The position numbers and the translations under genes were made by a program. From contig NZ_BBUZ01000023.1 of NCBI RefSeq assembly GCF_001417735.1, positions 781,570 through 845,569 on the forward strand: DNA of 64,000 nucleotides, written 5' to 3'. The notes below the pieces were generated by a model. That model saw only the letters and a list, made by a program, of their open reading frames with translations. It searched no databases and was not told the DNA's origin. This DNA comes from Streptomyces sp. NBRC 110028. Lineage in GTDB: Bacteria; Actinomycetota; Actinomycetes; Streptomycetales; Streptomycetaceae. Every line of letters begins with the position of its first letter. The first letter of the stretch is position 1. Of the stretch, positions 1 to 10,767 are shown in pieces.

Positions 1-1256
1 ACGCCGGCGCCCGTACCGCCGTCCAGCACGAGCAGAACGGGACCGGGCACGCGGTCCGGATGGGTCTGGAGGAGCTGTCCGACAGCGGTGTGGCCCTCGA
101 CGGCACCGTGATCGTCGTCTGTGGCGACACCCCGCTGCTGACCGGTGAGACCCTCAAGCAGCTCGCCGGGGCGCACGCCGCCGACGGGAACGCGGTGACC
201 GTTCTCACCGCCGAGGTGCCCGACGCCACCGGCTACGGCCGCATCGTGCGGGACGAGGCGTCCGGCGCCGTCACCGCCATCGTGGAGCACAAGGACGCCA
301 CCGCCGCCCAGCGCGCGATCCGCGAGATCAACTCCGGTGTCTTCGCCTTCGACGCCCAACTGCTCACCGACGCGCTCGGCAAGGTGCGGACCGACAACAG
401 CCAGGGTGAGGAATACCTCACGGATGTGCTCGGCATCCTGCGGGAGGCCGGGCACCGGGTCGGCGCGTCCGTCGCCGCCGACCACCGCGAGATCGTCGGC
501 ATCAACAACCGGGTGCAGCTGTCCGAGGCCCGCCGGCTGCTCAACGACCGGCTGCTGGAGCGCGCGATGCTCAGCGGGGTCACGGTGGTCGACCCCGCCA
601 CCACCTGGATCGATGTGACGGTCACCGTCGAGCAGGACAGCGTGATCCACCCCGGCACCCAGCTGCTGGGCACCACGCACCTGGCCACCGGCGCCGAGGT
701 CGGCCCGAACTCGCGGCTCACCGACACCACGGTCGGCGAGGGCGCGGTGGCGAGCTTCACCGTGGCGTTCGACACGGTGATCGGCGCGGGCGCCTCCGCC
801 GGGCCGTACACGTACCTGCGCCCCGGCACCCGGCTGGGCCCCAAGTCCAAGGCCGGCACGTACGTGGAGATGAAGAACGCCGAGATCGGCGAGGGCACCA
901 AGGTGCCGCATCTGTCCTACGTGGGCGATGCCACGATCGGCGACTTCACCAACATCGGCGCCGCCAGCGTCTTCGTGAACTACGACGGTGAGAAGAAGCA
1001 CCGTTCGACCGTCGGCAGCCACTGCAAGACCGGCTCGGACAACATGTTTGTGGCTCCCGTCACAGTAGGAGACGGGGCGTACACCGCCGCCGGCTCGGTC
1101 ATCACCAAGGATGTGCCCCCGGGATCGCTCGCCGTCGCACGCGGACAGCAGCGGAACATCGAGGGCTGGGTCGCCCGCAAGCGTCCCGGAAGCGCGGCGG
1201 CGCAGGCGGCGGAAGCCGCAGCGGCCGCGCGTCAGGAGGACGAGGGCGGGCAGTGA
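1..1256 (+). CDS. glmU: GlmU, bifunctional N-acetylglucosamine-1-phosphate uridyltransferase / glucosamine-1-phosphate acetyltransferase (5' truncated by window edge)
   Basis: Makes UDP-N-acetylglucosamine, the cytoplasmic precursor of peptidoglycan, from glucosamine-1-phosphate in two steps. The frame is open from base 3 and runs through the uridyltransferase signature VQHEQNGTGHAVR before the first ATG at 60, so that ATG is internal. About 60-80 N-terminal residues with the nucleotide-binding loop lie outside the window. The visible 417 residues hold the GDTPLL motif, the end of the pyrophosphorylase domain and a C-terminal left-handed beta-helix of hexapeptide repeats, including YTYLRPGTRLGPKSKAGTYVEMKNAEIGEG split over the helix turns. 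The tail is alanine-rich. prs follows 74 bp downstream on the same strand. Confidence 0.96.
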   Translation, partial: AGARTAVQHEQNGTGHAVRMGLEELSDSGVALDGTVIVVCGDTPLLTGETLKQLAGAHAADGNAVTVLTAEVPDATGYGRIVRDEASGAVTAIVEHKDATAAQRAIREINSGVFAFDAQLLTDALGKVRTDNSQGEEYLTDVLGILREAGHRVGASVAADHREIVGINNRVQLSEARRLLNDRLLERAMLSGVTVVDPATTWIDVTVTVEQDSVIHPGTQLLGTTHLATGAEVGPNSRLTDTTVGEGAVASFTVAFDTVIGAGASAGPYTYLRPGTRLGPKSKAGTYVEMKNAEIGEGTKVPHLSYVGDATIGDFTNIGAASVFVNYDGEKKHRSTVGSHCKTGSDNMFVAPVTVGDGAYTAAGSVITKDVPPGSLAVARGQQRNIEGWVARKRPGSAAAQAAEAAAAARQEDEGGQ

Positions 1257-1330
1257 CCTGCGAACCGGTGCGCCCATGCGGGGGCGTACCGTAAAAGCGC
1301 GCACCAAAGTGACATCCAAGGAGACGTGAC

Positions 1331-2308
1331 GTGACCGGGATCAAGACGACCGGCGAGAAGAAGTTGATGCTCTTCTCCGGCCGCGCCCACCCCGTGCTGG
1401 CCGAGGAGGTCGCCCACGAGCTGGGCGTCAGCCTGGTCCCGACCAAGGCTTTCGACTTCGCCAACGGAGAGATCTACGTCCGCTTCCAGGAGTCCGCGCG
1501 CGGCGCCGACTGCTTCCTGATCCAGAGCCACACGGCTCCGATCAACAAGTGGATCATGGAACAGCTCATCATGATCGATGCGCTGAAGCGGGCCTCCGCG
1601 CGCTCCATCACGGTGATCGTGCCGTTCTACGGCTATGCCCGTCAGGACAAGAAGCACCGTGGCCGGGAGCCGATTTCGGCGCGGCTGATCGCCGACATGC
1701 TCAAGACCGCGGGTGCCGACCGCATCCTCACGGTCGACCTGCACACCGACCAGATCCAGGGCTTCTTCGACGGCCCGGTGGACCACCTCTTCGCGCTGCC
1801 GATCCTCGCGGACTACGTGGGCGCCAAGGTCGACCGGTCGAAGCTGACGGTCGTGTCGCCGGACGCGGGCCGCGTGCGGGTGGCCGACCGCTGGTGCGAC
1901 CGGCTGGGCGCGCCGCTGGCGATCGTGCACAAGCGCCGCGACCCGGACGTGGCGAACCAGGTCACCGTCCACGAGGTCGTCGGTGACGTCCGGGGCCGGG
2001 TGTGTGTCCTGGTCGACGACATGATCGACACCGGTGGCACGATCTGCGCCGCGGCGGACGCGCTGTTCGCCAACGGCGCGGAGGACGTGATCGTGACGGC
2101 CACCCATGGCGTCCTGTCGGGTCCGGCCGCGGACCGGCTGAAGAACTCCAAGGTCAGCGAGTTCGTGTTCACCAACACGCTGCCGACGCCGGGCGAGGTC
2201 GAGCTGGACAAGATCACCGTGCTGTCGATGGCGCCGACCATCGCCCGCGCCGTGCAGGAGGTCTTCGAGGACGGCTCCGTGACCAGCCTGTTCGAGGAGC
2301 AGGCCTGA
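1331..2308 (+). CDS. prs: Ribose-phosphate pyrophosphokinase (PRPP synthetase)
   Basis: Transfers pyrophosphate from ATP to ribose-5-phosphate to give PRPP, used for nucleotide, histidine and tryptophan synthesis. The product is 325 aa, the usual class I length. Visible motifs are the flexible loop YGYARQDKKHRGREPIS, the metal/catalytic stretch TVDLHTDQIQGFF and the PRPP-binding loop VLVDDMIDTGGTI. The GTG start at 1331 has an AAGGAG Shine-Dalgarno about 9 bp upstream (1317-1322). It probably shares transcription with glmU, the usual partner in actinomycetes. A strong terminator follows at 2345-2376. Confidence 0.97.
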   Translation: MTGIKTTGEKKLMLFSGRAHPVLAEEVAHELGVSLVPTKAFDFANGEIYVRFQESARGADCFLIQSHTAPINKWIMEQLIMIDALKRASARSITVIVPFYGYARQDKKHRGREPISARLIADMLKTAGADRILTVDLHTDQIQGFFDGPVDHLFALPILADYVGAKVDRSKLTVVSPDAGRVRVADRWCDRLGAPLAIVHKRRDPDVANQVTVHEVVGDVRGRVCVLVDDMIDTGGTICAAADALFANGAEDVIVTATHGVLSGPAADRLKNSKVSEFVFTNTLPTPGEVELDKITVLSMAPTIARAVQEVFEDGSVTSLFEEQA

Positions 2309-2344
2309 TGGGTTTAACCGCGGGTACCGCCGCGACCGACCCCT

Positions 2345-2376
2345 CTTGAGGCCACCCCGGGCGGGGTGGCCTCAAG
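2345..2376 (+). terminator. Intrinsic terminator after prs
   Basis: A perfect 14-bp stem (2345-2358 with 2363-2376) closes a 4-nt GGGC loop, just beyond the prs stop. It lacks a long T-run, as is normal for actinomycete terminators. Confidence 0.8.
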
Positions 2377-2393
2377 GCTGGGGAGACCATTGG

Positions 2394-2525
2394 TAGACTC
2401 CTGGGGTTGCTCGGCGAGGGAGGCTGTGGTTCACACAGCTCGTCCGTTATCGACGCGCTCTTCGTAGCAGGTCTGTCGTGGGCCGGGTGACGGCCATCTG
2501 TACACGATCTACGAGGAGTGCCCCC
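2394..2525 (+). promoter_or_regulatory. Putative promoter and long leader of rplY
   Basis: A TAGACT -10-like hexamer at 2394-2399 follows the prs terminator. No good -35 can be named. If it is used, rplY has a leader of about 115 nt, longer than most in this window. I could not recognise any known riboswitch or ribosomal-protein leader fold in it. Confidence 0.35.
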
Positions 2526-3122
2526 ATGGCCGAGGTCAAGATTCCCGCCAAGCCCCGTACCGAGTTCGGCAAGGGCGCGGCCCGCCGGGCCCGTCTGGCC
2601 AACCGCGTTCCCGGTGTCGTCTACGGCCACGGCGCCGAGCCGCTGCACGTGACGCTTCCGGCGTACGACCTGCTGATGGCCCTCAAGACCCCGAACGTCC
2701 TGCTGCGCCTGGAGGTCGAGGGCGGCAAGAGCGAGCTGGTCATCCCCAAGGCCGTGCAGCGCCACCCGATCAAGATCGGCATCCTGGAGCACGTCGACCT
2801 GCTCCTGGTGAGCAAGGGCGAGAAGGTCACCGTCGAGGTGCCGATCAACACCGAGGGCGACCTGGCCCCGGGCGCCAACCTGCTCGAGCACGTGCTGAAC
2901 GCGCTGCCGGTCGAGACCGAGGCCACCCACATCCCCGAGGGTGTCACCATCTCGATCGCGGGCCTGGAGGCGGGCGACACCATCTACGCCAAGGACATCG
3001 AGCTGCCGAAGGGCACCACCCTGGCCGTCGAGGACGACGCGCCGGTGCTGCACGTCGTCTCCCCGCAGGCCGAGGCTCCGTCCGAGGAGACCGAGGGCGA
3101 GGGTGAGGGCGCCGAGGCCTGA
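2526..3122 (+). CDS. rplY: 50S ribosomal protein L25 / general stress protein Ctc
   Basis: Binds 5S rRNA in the large ribosomal subunit. At 198 aa it is the long TL5/Ctc form: an N-terminal L25 beta-barrel (about 1-95) plus the C-terminal Ctc domain (about 100-185), ending in a Glu/Gly-rich acidic tail. The start at ATG 2526 fits the conserved MAEVKIPAKPRTEFGKGAAR beginning and is preceded by GAGGAGTG. An in-frame GTG at 2478 would add 16 unconserved residues. The rplY-pth pair is the common bacterial arrangement. Confidence 0.95.
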   Translation: MAEVKIPAKPRTEFGKGAARRARLANRVPGVVYGHGAEPLHVTLPAYDLLMALKTPNVLLRLEVEGGKSELVIPKAVQRHPIKIGILEHVDLLLVSKGEKVTVEVPINTEGDLAPGANLLEHVLNALPVETEATHIPEGVTISIAGLEAGDTIYAKDIELPKGTTLAVEDDAPVLHVVSPQAEAPSEETEGEGEGAEA

Positions 3123-3147
3123 TCCGCCTCGTTCCCGCATCGCCTGG

Positions 3148-3185
3148 CGACCGCCGCCCCGCTGCTGCCAGCGGGGCGGCGGTCG
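3148..3185 (+). terminator. Intrinsic terminator after rplY
   Basis: A perfect 16-bp GC-rich stem, 3148-3163 with 3170-3185, has a 6-nt loop. It lies 25 bp past the rplY stop and separates it from pth. Confidence 0.8.
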
Positions 3186-3264
3186 CGTCATGAGACACCG
3201 CCCAGCTTGAGGCCGCCTGGAGTGCGGCACATCCCCTCACTCAGTCACTCGGGAGAACGAGACG

Positions 3265-3861
3265 ATGAGCGACGCAGACGCGAGCAGCCCGTGGCTCGTG
3301 GTGGGCCTGGGCAACCCCGGCCCGGAGTACGCGGCGAACCGCCACAATGTGGGCTTCATGGTGGCCGAACTGCTGGCCGAGCGGATGGGCGGGCGCTTCA
3401 AGTCGCACAAGTCCCGTGCGCAGGTGGTGGAGGGACGGATCGGGCCGCCCGGCCCGAACAGCCGCCGGGTGATCGTCGCGAAGCCGATGTCGTTCATGAA
3501 CCTGTCGGGCGGACCGACGACGGCGCTGCGCGACTTCTACAAGGTTCCGGTGGGTCATGTCATCGCCATTCACGACGAATTGGACATCGACTACGGTGCG
3601 CTGAGGCTGAAGCTCGGCGGCGGTGACAATGGCCACAACGGGCTGAAGTCGATCACCAAGTCGGGCGGCCCGGACTACTTCCGGGTCCGTTTCGGCATCG
3701 GCCGTCCGCCGGGCCGGATGGATGTCGCGGCGTTCGTGCTGAAGGACTTCTCCGCCGCTGAGCGCAGGGAGTTGGACTACTTCGTGGACCGTGCGGCGGA
3801 CGCGGTGGAGACGCTCGTCGTGGACGGTCTGGAGCGCGCGCAGGGCACCTACAACTCCTGA
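3265..3861 (+). CDS. pth: Peptidyl-tRNA hydrolase
   Basis: Recycles peptidyl-tRNA that drops off ribosomes by cleaving the ester between peptide and tRNA. The product is 198 aa, normal for bacterial Pth. It shows the N-terminal [18 protein letters not shown] motif carrying the catalytic His, the [11 protein letters not shown] motif, HDELDIDYG with the catalytic Asp, and GHNGLKSI. The ATG follows a GGGAGAACGAG Shine-Dalgarno. It lies about 140 bp after rplY, beyond a terminator, so it may have its own promoter. Confidence 0.97.
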   Translation: MSDADASSPWLVVGLGNPGPEYAANRHNVGFMVAELLAERMGGRFKSHKSRAQVVEGRIGPPGPNSRRVIVAKPMSFMNLSGGPTTALRDFYKVPVGHVIAIHDELDIDYGALRLKLGGGDNGHNGLKSITKSGGPDYFRVRFGIGRPPGRMDVAAFVLKDFSAAERRELDYFVDRAADAVETLVVDGLERAQGTYNS

Positions 3862-3928
3862 ACGGTATCCGCGCGGTTGTTCGGCCGGAGGTTGACCCCG
3901 GGCCCGCCGGTGGCAAAGATCTACCGCC

Positions 3929-4447
3929 ATGGCATCCACCGGCATCACCAAGCGCAGCCGCACGCGGCGGGCGGGCGAGAGCGTGTACGGGCTGCTGTTG
4001 CTCGCGAAGAACGTGGCGATGACGCTTGTCACGCTGCTGATCCTGGTGGCCGGCGTGTGGTCCTCCTGGGGCGACGCCAAGCCGTCGATGCTCACCAAGG
4101 GACTGGAGCGCGGCACCCTCACGGTGTCCCGCTGCGACGACAACTGGTGCACCGGCCGCTTCGCCCCCGGCTCCCGGGGCGGTGAGGCGCGGCCCGAGGT
4201 ACGGGTCGACGCGGCGGTCACGGACGGCCGGGGCGAGCGGCTGCTGGTGGCCGTCAAGCCGGGCAAGGACGAGGTGGTCCGTACGGGGGCGGCGGGCGTC
4301 CTGCACGCCTGGGTGCCGTTCGGCGGCTCGCTGTTGCTGGCGTCGCTGGTCGTGGCGGGCGGGCTCCGCATGCGCCGTACCGCCTGGGGCCTGGGGCTCG
4401 CGGGCGTGGCGCTGCTGGGGGCGTCCTTCGCCACGCTGACGTTCTAG
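3929..4447 (+). CDS. Hypothetical membrane protein
   Basis: A 172-aa protein I do not recognise. Visible are a basic N-terminus, a hydrophobic segment at about 22-46, a soluble, probably extracytoplasmic, central part with two cysteines (CDDNWC) that could form a disulfide, and two C-terminal hydrophobic segments at about 127-146 and 151-170. It lies 67 bp downstream of pth on the same strand and ends before a terminator facing ppc. Codon use matches the neighbours, so it is very likely a real gene. Confidence 0.75.
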   Translation: MASTGITKRSRTRRAGESVYGLLLLAKNVAMTLVTLLILVAGVWSSWGDAKPSMLTKGLERGTLTVSRCDDNWCTGRFAPGSRGGEARPEVRVDAAVTDGRGERLLVAVKPGKDEVVRTGAAGVLHAWVPFGGSLLLASLVVAGGLRMRRTAWGLGLAGVALLGASFATLTF

Positions 4448-4465
4448 GGCTCGACGAGACAGACG

Positions 4466-4508
4466 TACGACGGCGGCCCGTTCCCCGGGGGAGCGGGCCG
4501 CCGTCGTA
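4466..4508. terminator. Bidirectional terminator between the hypothetical membrane gene and ppc
   Basis: A 15-bp perfect stem (4466-4480 with 4494-4508) sits in the 74-bp gap between two convergent genes, so it can serve both. Confidence 0.8.
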
Positions 4509-4521
4509 GGTCCGGGCCGTG

Positions 4522-7242
<2,721 letters not shown>

Positions 7243-7402
7243 AGGTGCGGGCTCCTTGCAGTGAACGGGGGTTCCTAGCGGGGTGGTGCCCCGCGCGGCT
7301 GGCGCCGCAGGGCCCGCACCCGGTGCTTTCGGCCATGTGCGGACCGCGCTGTCCGACGTCCCCAGGATAGGCGGCACCCCCTTGGGGGATGCCAGAGGCC
7401 TC

Positions 7403-7457
7403 TTGCCCCGGTTCGCGGCCCTGCCATACTTACGTCGCCGTAGGTTACGGATCCGTA
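7403..7457 (+). promoter_or_regulatory. Desaturase promoter with two tandem TACG-N4-CGTA operators
   Basis: A -35/-10 pair TTGCCC (7403-7408) and CATACT (7425-7430) is spaced by 16 bp. Directly after the -10 come two inverted repeats of the same form, TACG-N4-CGTA, at 7431-7442 and 7446-7457, with centres 15 bp apart. The second is a perfect 12-bp palindrome. A TetR-family gene is translationally coupled to the desaturase, so autoregulation of both genes through these sites is likely. Confidence 0.55.
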
Positions 7458-7487
7458 GCCCAGCCCCCGAGCCCCACGAGGGATCCC

Positions 7488-8468
7488 ATGACTGCAAGCC
7501 CCGACGTGGCCCACGACGCGCCGAAGGCCCAGGAGACCCCGCCTCCCTCCGCCACGCTGGGCGGGGACAGCAAGCGTTCCATCGAACAGATCACCCTGCT
7601 GATGTTCATCACCGTCCCGTTCGTCGCGCTGATCGCGGCGATCCCCCTGGCCTGGGGCTGGGGGGTGAGCTGGCTGGACCTGGCGCTGATGGTGATCATG
7701 TACTACATCGGCTGCCACGGCATCACGATCGGCTTCCACCGCTATTTCACCCATGGCTCGTTCAAGGCGAAGCGGCCGCTGCGGATCGCGCTGGCGATCG
7801 CGGGTTCGCTGGCGGTCGAGGGGCCGCTGGTGCGCTGGGTGGCCGATCACCGCAAGCACCACAAGTTCTCCGACGCGGAGGGGGACCCGCATTCGCCGTG
7901 GCGGTACGGGGAGACGGTGCCGGCCCTGATGAAGGGGTTGTGGTGGGCGCATATCGCCTGGATGTTCGATGAGGAGCAGACGCCGCAGCAGAAGTACGCG
8001 CCGGACCTGATCAAGGACAGCGCGGTCCGCACCATCTCCCGCCAGTTCGTGGTGTGGACGGTCGTCTCGCTGCTGCTGCCCGCCGTGATCGGCGGCCTGG
8101 TGACCTGGTCCTGGCAGGGGGCCGCGACCGCGTTCTTCTGGGCCTCGCTCGTCCGGGTGGCGCTGCTCCACCATGTGACCTGGTCGATCAACTCGATCTG
8201 CCACGCGGTGGGCAAGCGGCCGTTCAAGTCGCGCGACCGGTCCGGGAACGTGTGGTGGCTCGCGGTGCTCTCGTGCGGCGAGTCCTGGCACAACCTGCAT
8301 CACGCCGATCCGACGTGCGCCCGGCACGGGGTGATGAAGGGCCAGCTGGACTCCAGCGCCCGCATCATCCGCTGGTTCGAGAAGCTGGGCTGGGCATATG
8401 ACGTCCGGTGGCCGAGCCCGGACCGTATCGACTCCCGCCGTAAAGAGGCCCCCGCCGAAGCGGCATGA
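7488..8468 (+). CDS. Acyl-CoA / fatty-acid desaturase (delta-9 type)
   Basis: Membrane-bound di-iron desaturase that puts a double bond into saturated acyl chains and so adjusts membrane fluidity. The product is 326 aa. The three histidine boxes of the family are present: [15 protein letters not shown] and HNLHHADP. Hydrophobic pairs lie before the first box and between the second and third. The start at ATG 7488 has GAGGGA upstream. The first 30 residues are polar and poorly conserved. The stop overlaps the ATG of a TetR gene (ATGA), so the two are one operon. Confidence 0.93.
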   Translation: MTASPDVAHDAPKAQETPPPSATLGGDSKRSIEQITLLMFITVPFVALIAAIPLAWGWGVSWLDLALMVIMYYIGCHGITIGFHRYFTHGSFKAKRPLRIALAIAGSLAVEGPLVRWVADHRKHHKFSDAEGDPHSPWRYGETVPALMKGLWWAHIAWMFDEEQTPQQKYAPDLIKDSAVRTISRQFVVWTVVSLLLPAVIGGLVTWSWQGAATAFFWASLVRVALLHHVTWSINSICHAVGKRPFKSRDRSGNVWWLAVLSCGESWHNLHHADPTCARHGVMKGQLDSSARIIRWFEKLGWAYDVRWPSPDRIDSRRKEAPAEAA

Positions 8469-9175
8469 TAGAGGGCGTGGAGACCGACAGTAATACCAGC
8501 GGCAGCAAGGACCGGGCGGCCCGGGCCGTCCGGCCCTCAGGATCCGGCCCCCGGCGGCCCCGCCGGGTGCGGATGACCGGCAAGGAGCGCCGGGAGCAGC
8601 TGCTGGACATCGGTCGGGCGCTCTTCGCCGAACGGGGCTTCGAGGGCACCTCGGTGGAGGAGATCGCGGCGAAGGCCGGGGTGTCCAAGCCGGTGGTGTA
8701 CGAGCACTTCGGCGGCAAGGAGGGGCTGTACGCGGTCGTGGTGGACCGGGAGATGCGGCGGATGCTGGACATGGTGACCACGTCGCTGACCGCGGGTCAT
8801 CCGCGCGAGCTGTGCGAGCAGGCCACGTTCGCCCTCCTGGACTACATCGAGGAGTACACGGACGGTTTCCGGATCCTGGTCCGTGACTCCCCCGTCGCCC
8901 AGTCGACGGGCACCTTCGCCTCGCTGATCAGCGATATCGCCACCCAGGTGGAGGACATCCTGGGCCTGGAGTTCAAGGCCCGCGGCTTCGACGCCAAGCT
9001 CGCCCCGCTGTACGCCCAGGCCCTGGTGGGGATGGTGGCGCTGACCGGCCAGTGGTGGCTGGACGTCCGCAAGCCGAAGAAGTCCGAGGTGGCGGCGCAT
9101 CTGGTGAACCTGGCCTGGCACGGTCTGGACGGCCTGGAGCAGAAGCCGCGGCTGATAGGCCACCGCAAGGTCTAA
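8465..9175 (+). CDS. TetR/AcrR-family transcriptional regulator, probable desaturase repressor
   Basis: A 236-aa repressor-type regulator. The TetR helix-turn-helix lies at about 40-85 (RALFAERGFEGTSVEEIAAK then AGVSKPVVYEHFGGKEGLY), followed by an all-alpha ligand domain. The ATG at 8465 overlaps the desaturase stop. A GTG at 8477 is another possible start, since the first 35 residues are low-complexity. Its coupling to a desaturase recalls acyl-CoA-responsive regulators such as Pseudomonas DesT. Twin palindromes at 7431-7457 are likely targets. The TAA stop is the first three bases of the element at 9173-9340. Confidence 0.88.
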   Translation: MIEGVETDSNTSGSKDRAARAVRPSGSGPRRPRRVRMTGKERREQLLDIGRALFAERGFEGTSVEEIAAKAGVSKPVVYEHFGGKEGLYAVVVDREMRRMLDMVTTSLTAGHPRELCEQATFALLDYIEEYTDGFRILVRDSPVAQSTGTFASLISDIATQVEDILGLEFKARGFDAKLAPLYAQALVGMVALTGQWWLDVRKPKKSEVAAHLVNLAWHGLDGLEQKPRLIGHRKV

Positions 9176-9340
9176 GGGCTGTCCCGTCATCCCCAGTGGG
9201 TCAGCGAGCGGCGTCGGATGCGGTCAATCGCAAGGCGGAGGGGCGCCCTCGTACCGGGTCGTACTCGGGCGATCCCGACAACGCGGCGAGTGACCGTAGC
9301 TGGCGTCGGGAGCCCGCTGGGGATGACGGGACAGCCCTTA
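9173..9340. mobile_element. MITE-like element with 28-bp terminal inverted repeats
   Basis: A 168-bp non-coding element whose ends, 9173-9200 and 9313-9340, are inverted repeats matching at 27 of 28 positions. They begin TAAGGGCTGTCCCGTCATCC. It fills the whole space between two convergent genes and supplies the TAA stop of each. No transposase is encoded. The long inverted ends suggest a miniature element mobilised in trans, and the hairpin could also act as a bidirectional terminator. Confidence 0.65.
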
Positions 9341-10159
9341 GTCGGGCTTGCGGGCCACGGCGAAGACGCGGCGGAACGGGAAGGCCGTGCCGTACGGGGC
9401 CGCCGGGTAGGCCTCGCGGAGCAGGGCGGCGTATTCGCCGAGGAAGCGGTCGCGGGCGGCCGGGTCGTCGGCGAGGGCGGTGAGGACCGGGCGCAGGGCG
9501 GTGCCCTTGGTCCAGTCGAGGACGGGGTCGGGTCCGGTGAGGATCTGCAGGTAGGTGGTCTCCCAGACGTCGGCCTCGCAGCCCAGCGCCGTGAGCCGGT
9601 CGAGGTAGTCGAGGGGTTCCAGGGCGGAGGCGGGGCTGCGCGGGGCGTCGGCGAGGCGGTCGCGCCAGTGCGGGGCGGCGCACAGGTCGCGCAGCAGGGT
9701 GTGGCTGGGGGCTCCGAAGTTGCCGGGGAGCTGGAAGGCGAGGGTGCCGCCGGGGCGCAGGGCGGCGAGCCAGGCGGGGAAGGCGTCGGCGTGGCCCGGC
9801 ATCCACTGGAGCGCGGCGTTGGACACGATCAGGTCGTACGGCTCGTCCGGCTCCCAGCGCAGCGCGTCGAGGGTGCGGAAGTCCAGGCGGCCGCCGCCGG
9901 CGGTGGGCCCGGCGAGGGGCTGGGCCTGGCCGAGCATCTCGGCGGAGCTGTCGAGGCCGGTGATGTGGGCGTCGGGCCAGCGGTCGAAGAGGAGGACGGT
10001 GACGTTGCCGGGGCCGCAGCCGAGGTCGGCGATGCGGGGCGGGCGGCCGGGTTCGGCGGGGAGCGCGGGGATCCGGGCGATGAGATCGCGGAACGGGCGG
10101 GCGCGGTGCCCGGAGTGGCGGAGGTACTGGTCCGGGTCCCAGTTGGGTGACGTACGCAT
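9338..10159 (-). CDS. tam: Trans-aconitate 2-methyltransferase
   Basis: SAM-dependent methyltransferase. Tam esterifies trans-aconitate, relieving inhibition of aconitase. The product is 273 aa. It opens like E. coli Tam with NWDPDQYLRHSGHRARPF, then the SAM motif I ADLGCGPGNVT at about 42-52, ITGLDSSAEML, and NAALQWMPGHADAFP in the Tam-specific region. The start is ATG 10159 behind AAGGGG. In-frame codons continue upstream to 10219 but are not conserved. It is divergent from a MarR gene, with an 18-bp palindrome in the 110-bp gap. Confidence 0.88.
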   Translation of the reverse strand: MRTSPNWDPDQYLRHSGHRARPFRDLIARIPALPAEPGRPPRIADLGCGPGNVTVLLFDRWPDAHITGLDSSAEMLGQAQPLAGPTAGGGRLDFRTLDALRWEPDEPYDLIVSNAALQWMPGHADAFPAWLAALRPGGTLAFQLPGNFGAPSHTLLRDLCAAPHWRDRLADAPRSPASALEPLDYLDRLTALGCEADVWETTYLQILTGPDPVLDWTKGTALRPVLTALADDPAARDRFLGEYAALLREAYPAAPYGTAFPFRRVFAVARKPD

Positions 10160-10218
10160 GGCGGAGCCCCTTGAGCGGGTACGGTCGGTACGAGCAGGCC
10201 TTACCGTCCTCCAGAGCA

Positions 10219-10262
10219 TCTCTTGATGTCAAGAGACTTCATGTCGACAGACCTACTACACT
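10219..10262 (+). promoter_or_regulatory. MarR-type palindrome and leaderless marR promoter
   Basis: Bases 10219-10236 form an inverted repeat with 8-bp perfect arms (TCTCTTGA and TCAAGAGA) around a TG centre, the shape of MarR-family operators. A TACACT hexamer at 10257-10262 lies only 7 bp before the regulator's ATG, implying a leaderless or near-leaderless transcript. The palindrome sits between the divergent tam and marR genes and could control both. Confidence 0.6.
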
Positions 10263-10269
10263 GATCGCC

Positions 10270-10767
10270 ATGGAGGACGAGGTCGATCGGCTGGTGGCGG
10301 CGTGGCGTCGAGAACGCCCCGACCTCGATGTGGAACCGCTCGAAGTGCTCAGCCGGGTCAGCAGGCTCGCGCGCCATCTGGACCGGGCGCGCCGGATCGC
10401 CTTCAGCGAGCACCAGCTGGAGTCCTGGGAGTTCGACGTGCTGACCTCGCTGCGGCGGGCCGGGACCCCGTACCAGCTGTCCCCCGGGCAGCTGCTGACC
10501 CAGACGCTGGTCACCTCGGGCACCATGACCAACCGCATCGACCGGCTGGCGAAGAAGGGCCTGGTCGAGCGGCTGCCCGACCCCAGTGACCGGCGCGGGG
10601 TGCTGGTCCGGCTCACCGCGGAGGGGCGCGACCGCGCCGACCAGGCGCTGGCCGGACTGCTGGATCACGAGCGGGCCATCCTGGCCGAGCTGTCCCAGGC
10701 GCAGCGCGCCGAACTGGCGGCGCTGCTACGCCAGCTGACCGCCCCGTTCGACAATTTCCCCGGCTAG
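10270..10767 (+). CDS. MarR-family transcriptional regulator
   Basis: A 165-aa winged-helix regulator. The MarR fold is evident: an N-terminal dimerisation helix, then about residues 55-110 with LTQTLVTSGTMTNRIDRLAK as recognition helix, the wing LVERLPDPSDRRGVLVRLTAEG, and a C-terminal dimer helix. The start at ATG 10270 fits both the domain boundary and a -10 box 7 bp upstream. It probably autoregulates through the palindrome at 10219-10236 and may control tam. Its last 42 bp overlap the end of the convergent regulator gene. Confidence 0.9.
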   Translation: MEDEVDRLVAAWRRERPDLDVEPLEVLSRVSRLARHLDRARRIAFSEHQLESWEFDVLTSLRRAGTPYQLSPGQLLTQTLVTSGTMTNRIDRLAKKGLVERLPDPSDRRGVLVRLTAEGRDRADQALAGLLDHERAILAELSQAQRAELAALLRQLTAPFDNFPG

